Shown in pieces: positions 4,962 to 5,833 of a stretch of DNA of 5,833 bases; within the stretch, counting starts at the first letter, position 1, and every line of letters begins with the position of its first letter. The DNA is taken from positions 1 to 5,833 of the forward strand of contig JBBSVE010000178.1 in NCBI GenBank assembly GCA_038233815.1. The letters run 5' to 3'. The translations under genes and the position numbers were made by a program. The notes beneath the pieces were generated by a model. The model was not told the DNA's origin. It saw only the letters and a program-made list of their open reading frames with translations, and made no database searches. The DNA is from JBBSVE01 sp038233815 (GTDB lineage: Bacteria > Pseudomonadota > Alphaproteobacteria > Rhodobacterales > Rhodobacteraceae).

Positions 4962-5833
4962 TCAATACCCCAGCATCGCGTCCTGTCGGGCACGCAGGCG
5001 CGCGATGGCGCTGTCAGCCGGCAGATCGGCATTGGCCCGCGTGATGAGATCGCCCTTGCGGATCGACGCGGTCGCTGTAGCACCGGCGAGAAGCCCGCAC
5101 GGGATGGCCCCCGCCTCCCGCGCCGCGTCGGCCCGCATGATCCAGGCGCGGTAACAATATTCGCCGATCTGATCCAGCGTCTCGCCCACAGAGAGATCAC
5201 GCTTGGCCACGGCACAGACCTCCGCCACCGGGCGCGCCATCGGCACCATGTCGGCCTTGCCATGAAGCACGACGCGCGCGCAGGTCAGCGGCACCTCCAG
5301 CGAAGTGAGGTGATAGGGCCGGAAGAAGGTGAAATAGGGGCCGCTCCCCATCTTCAGATCCTCCATCCGCTCCCGGATCCGGGGGTGGTCCATCTCCGCC
5401 ACGACGAACACGCCGGGCGCCACGCCCTTGCCGATCGTATAGTCCACGCGCCCGTCGGCGGAGGACAAGAGCCCGCCGTCCGCTTCGGGAACGAGCACCC
5501 GGTTCAGCTCCTCGCGCGAGCAGGCAGGCCCGTGCATCCCCGCCTTGTCGGGGGTCAGACCCGTGGCATTCGCGATGGCGGCCATCTCCACCATGGTCTT
5601 GGAGCCGTCGACAAACTCCACCAGCATCCGGGGGTTCATGTGACGACGCGCCGCCTCCTCGATGTAGGCGTCGGGGGTCGCATCGACGTTGAGAGGGTTG
5701 TTCTTGCCCTTGCCGGCGCTGATGATCCGGTGGCCCATCGCGCTGACGAACTCCACCAGCTCCATGCAGGACGATGGCTCATCGCCTGCGCCGAGGGTGT
5801 AGACGACGCCCAGCCGCTCGGCCTCGGCGCGCA
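4962..5833 (-). CDS. NAD(P)-dependent oxidoreductase with C-terminal SAF domain (5' end off window)
   Basis: The reading frame is open without a stop to the right edge, so the gene is partial: the window shows the last 289 residues, and the N-terminal Rossmann part that would bind NAD(P) (roughly 150 residues in relatives) is missing. An internal ATG at 5765 is not the start, since upstream codons (RAEAERLGVVYTLGAGDEPS) continue the same conserved protein. Visible family signs are AGKGKNNPLNVDATP at about 39-53 of the fragment, GPYFTFFRPYHL at about 164-175, and a SAF domain at about 205-274 (AVAKRDLSVGETLD, then ATASIRKGDLITRANADLP). This family is related to homoserine dehydrogenase-type oxidoreductases and is often mislabelled FlgA because of the SAF domain. 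The reaction is not known to me; members tend to sit with sugar or polyol catabolic genes. It is the first visible gene of the operon and probably makes or consumes the substrate of the ThDP complex encoded after it. Confidence 0.85.
   Translation of the reverse strand, partial: RAEAERLGVVYTLGAGDEPSSCMELVEFVSAMGHRIISAGKGKNNPLNVDATPDAYIEEAARRHMNPRMLVEFVDGSKTMVEMAAIANATGLTPDKAGMHGPACSREELNRVLVPEADGGLLSSADGRVDYTIGKGVAPGVFVVAEMDHPRIRERMEDLKMGSGPYFTFFRPYHLTSLEVPLTCARVVLHGKADMVPMARPVAEVCAVAKRDLSVGETLDQIGEYCYRAWIMRADAAREAGAIPCGLLAGATATASIRKGDLITRANADLPADSAIARLRARQDAMLGY

Noticed and set aside
821..5154. Long plus-strand open frames opposite the operon (for example 821-1891, 1705-3138, 2786-3985, 3976-5154)
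   Set aside because: They lie antisense to clearly conserved genes, translate to Arg/His/Asp/Gly/Pro-rich sequence without any recognisable domain, and are the expected by-product of high GC at third codon positions.
4962..5833. Flagellar P-ring assembly protein FlgA, suggested by the SAF domain
   Set aside because: The SAF domain is attached to an oxidoreductase catalytic region; there is no flagellar neighbour and no FlgA-like signal peptide architecture.
1..5833. CRISPR arrays, tRNA or rRNA genes, toxin-antitoxin or phage-defence modules
   Set aside because: No regularly spaced repeats, no tRNA-like cloverleaf and no defence-type domains were seen on either strand.

Overview
The window is GC-rich (clearly well above 60% by eye), with tightly packed, overlapping genes, GTG starts, and protein sequences typical of Alphaproteobacteria, most likely a member of the Rhodobacterales. 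This taxonomic guess rests on composition and protein flavour only; there is no rRNA or marker gene here.

Right side, positions about 5833 down to 641, minus strand: a single compact operon read right to left. It contains the C-terminal two thirds of an NAD(P)-dependent oxidoreductase with a SAF domain (its start lies beyond the right edge). Next come the alpha and beta subunits of a thiamine-diphosphate-dependent 2-oxoacid/acetoin-type dehydrogenase E1. They are followed by an AcoC-like E2 protein, in which a lipoyl domain and an E3-binding domain are joined to an alpha/beta-hydrolase instead of the usual acyltransferase. The last gene is a SorC/DeoR-type sugar-binding transcriptional regulator. 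Junctions are 2-nt or 4-nt gaps or 4-base stop/start overlaps, so the five genes are almost certainly co-transcribed and translationally coupled.

The complex resembles acetoin dehydrogenase (AcoA/AcoB/AcoC), but the company it keeps differs. There is a SAF oxidoreductase upstream and a SorC sensor of sugar-type effectors downstream, with no AcoR and no AcoX in view. My inference is a catabolic pathway in which the SAF oxidoreductase works on a sugar- or polyol-derived compound. The ThDP complex would then cleave an alpha-hydroxyketone or 2-oxo product to an acyl group, under control of the co-encoded SorC protein. The substrate cannot be read from the sequence. No E3 (dihydrolipoamide dehydrogenase) is encoded here, so it must come from outside the window.

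Left side, positions 1 to about 592: a graveyard of nested insertion sequences with no intact gene. From left to right there is the C-terminal end of an IS256-family (mutator-type) transposase on the plus strand, then the terminal inverted repeat, leader and first about 65 codons of an IS5-family transposase on the minus strand, then the decayed C-terminal end and right terminus of an IS3-family element on the plus strand. The arrangement is best explained by IS5 landing in IS3 and IS256 (or a deletion ending at it) landing in IS5. The IS3 terminus stops only 48 bases beyond the stop codon of the regulator, so the operon directly abuts mobile DNA and I see no convincing terminator between them.
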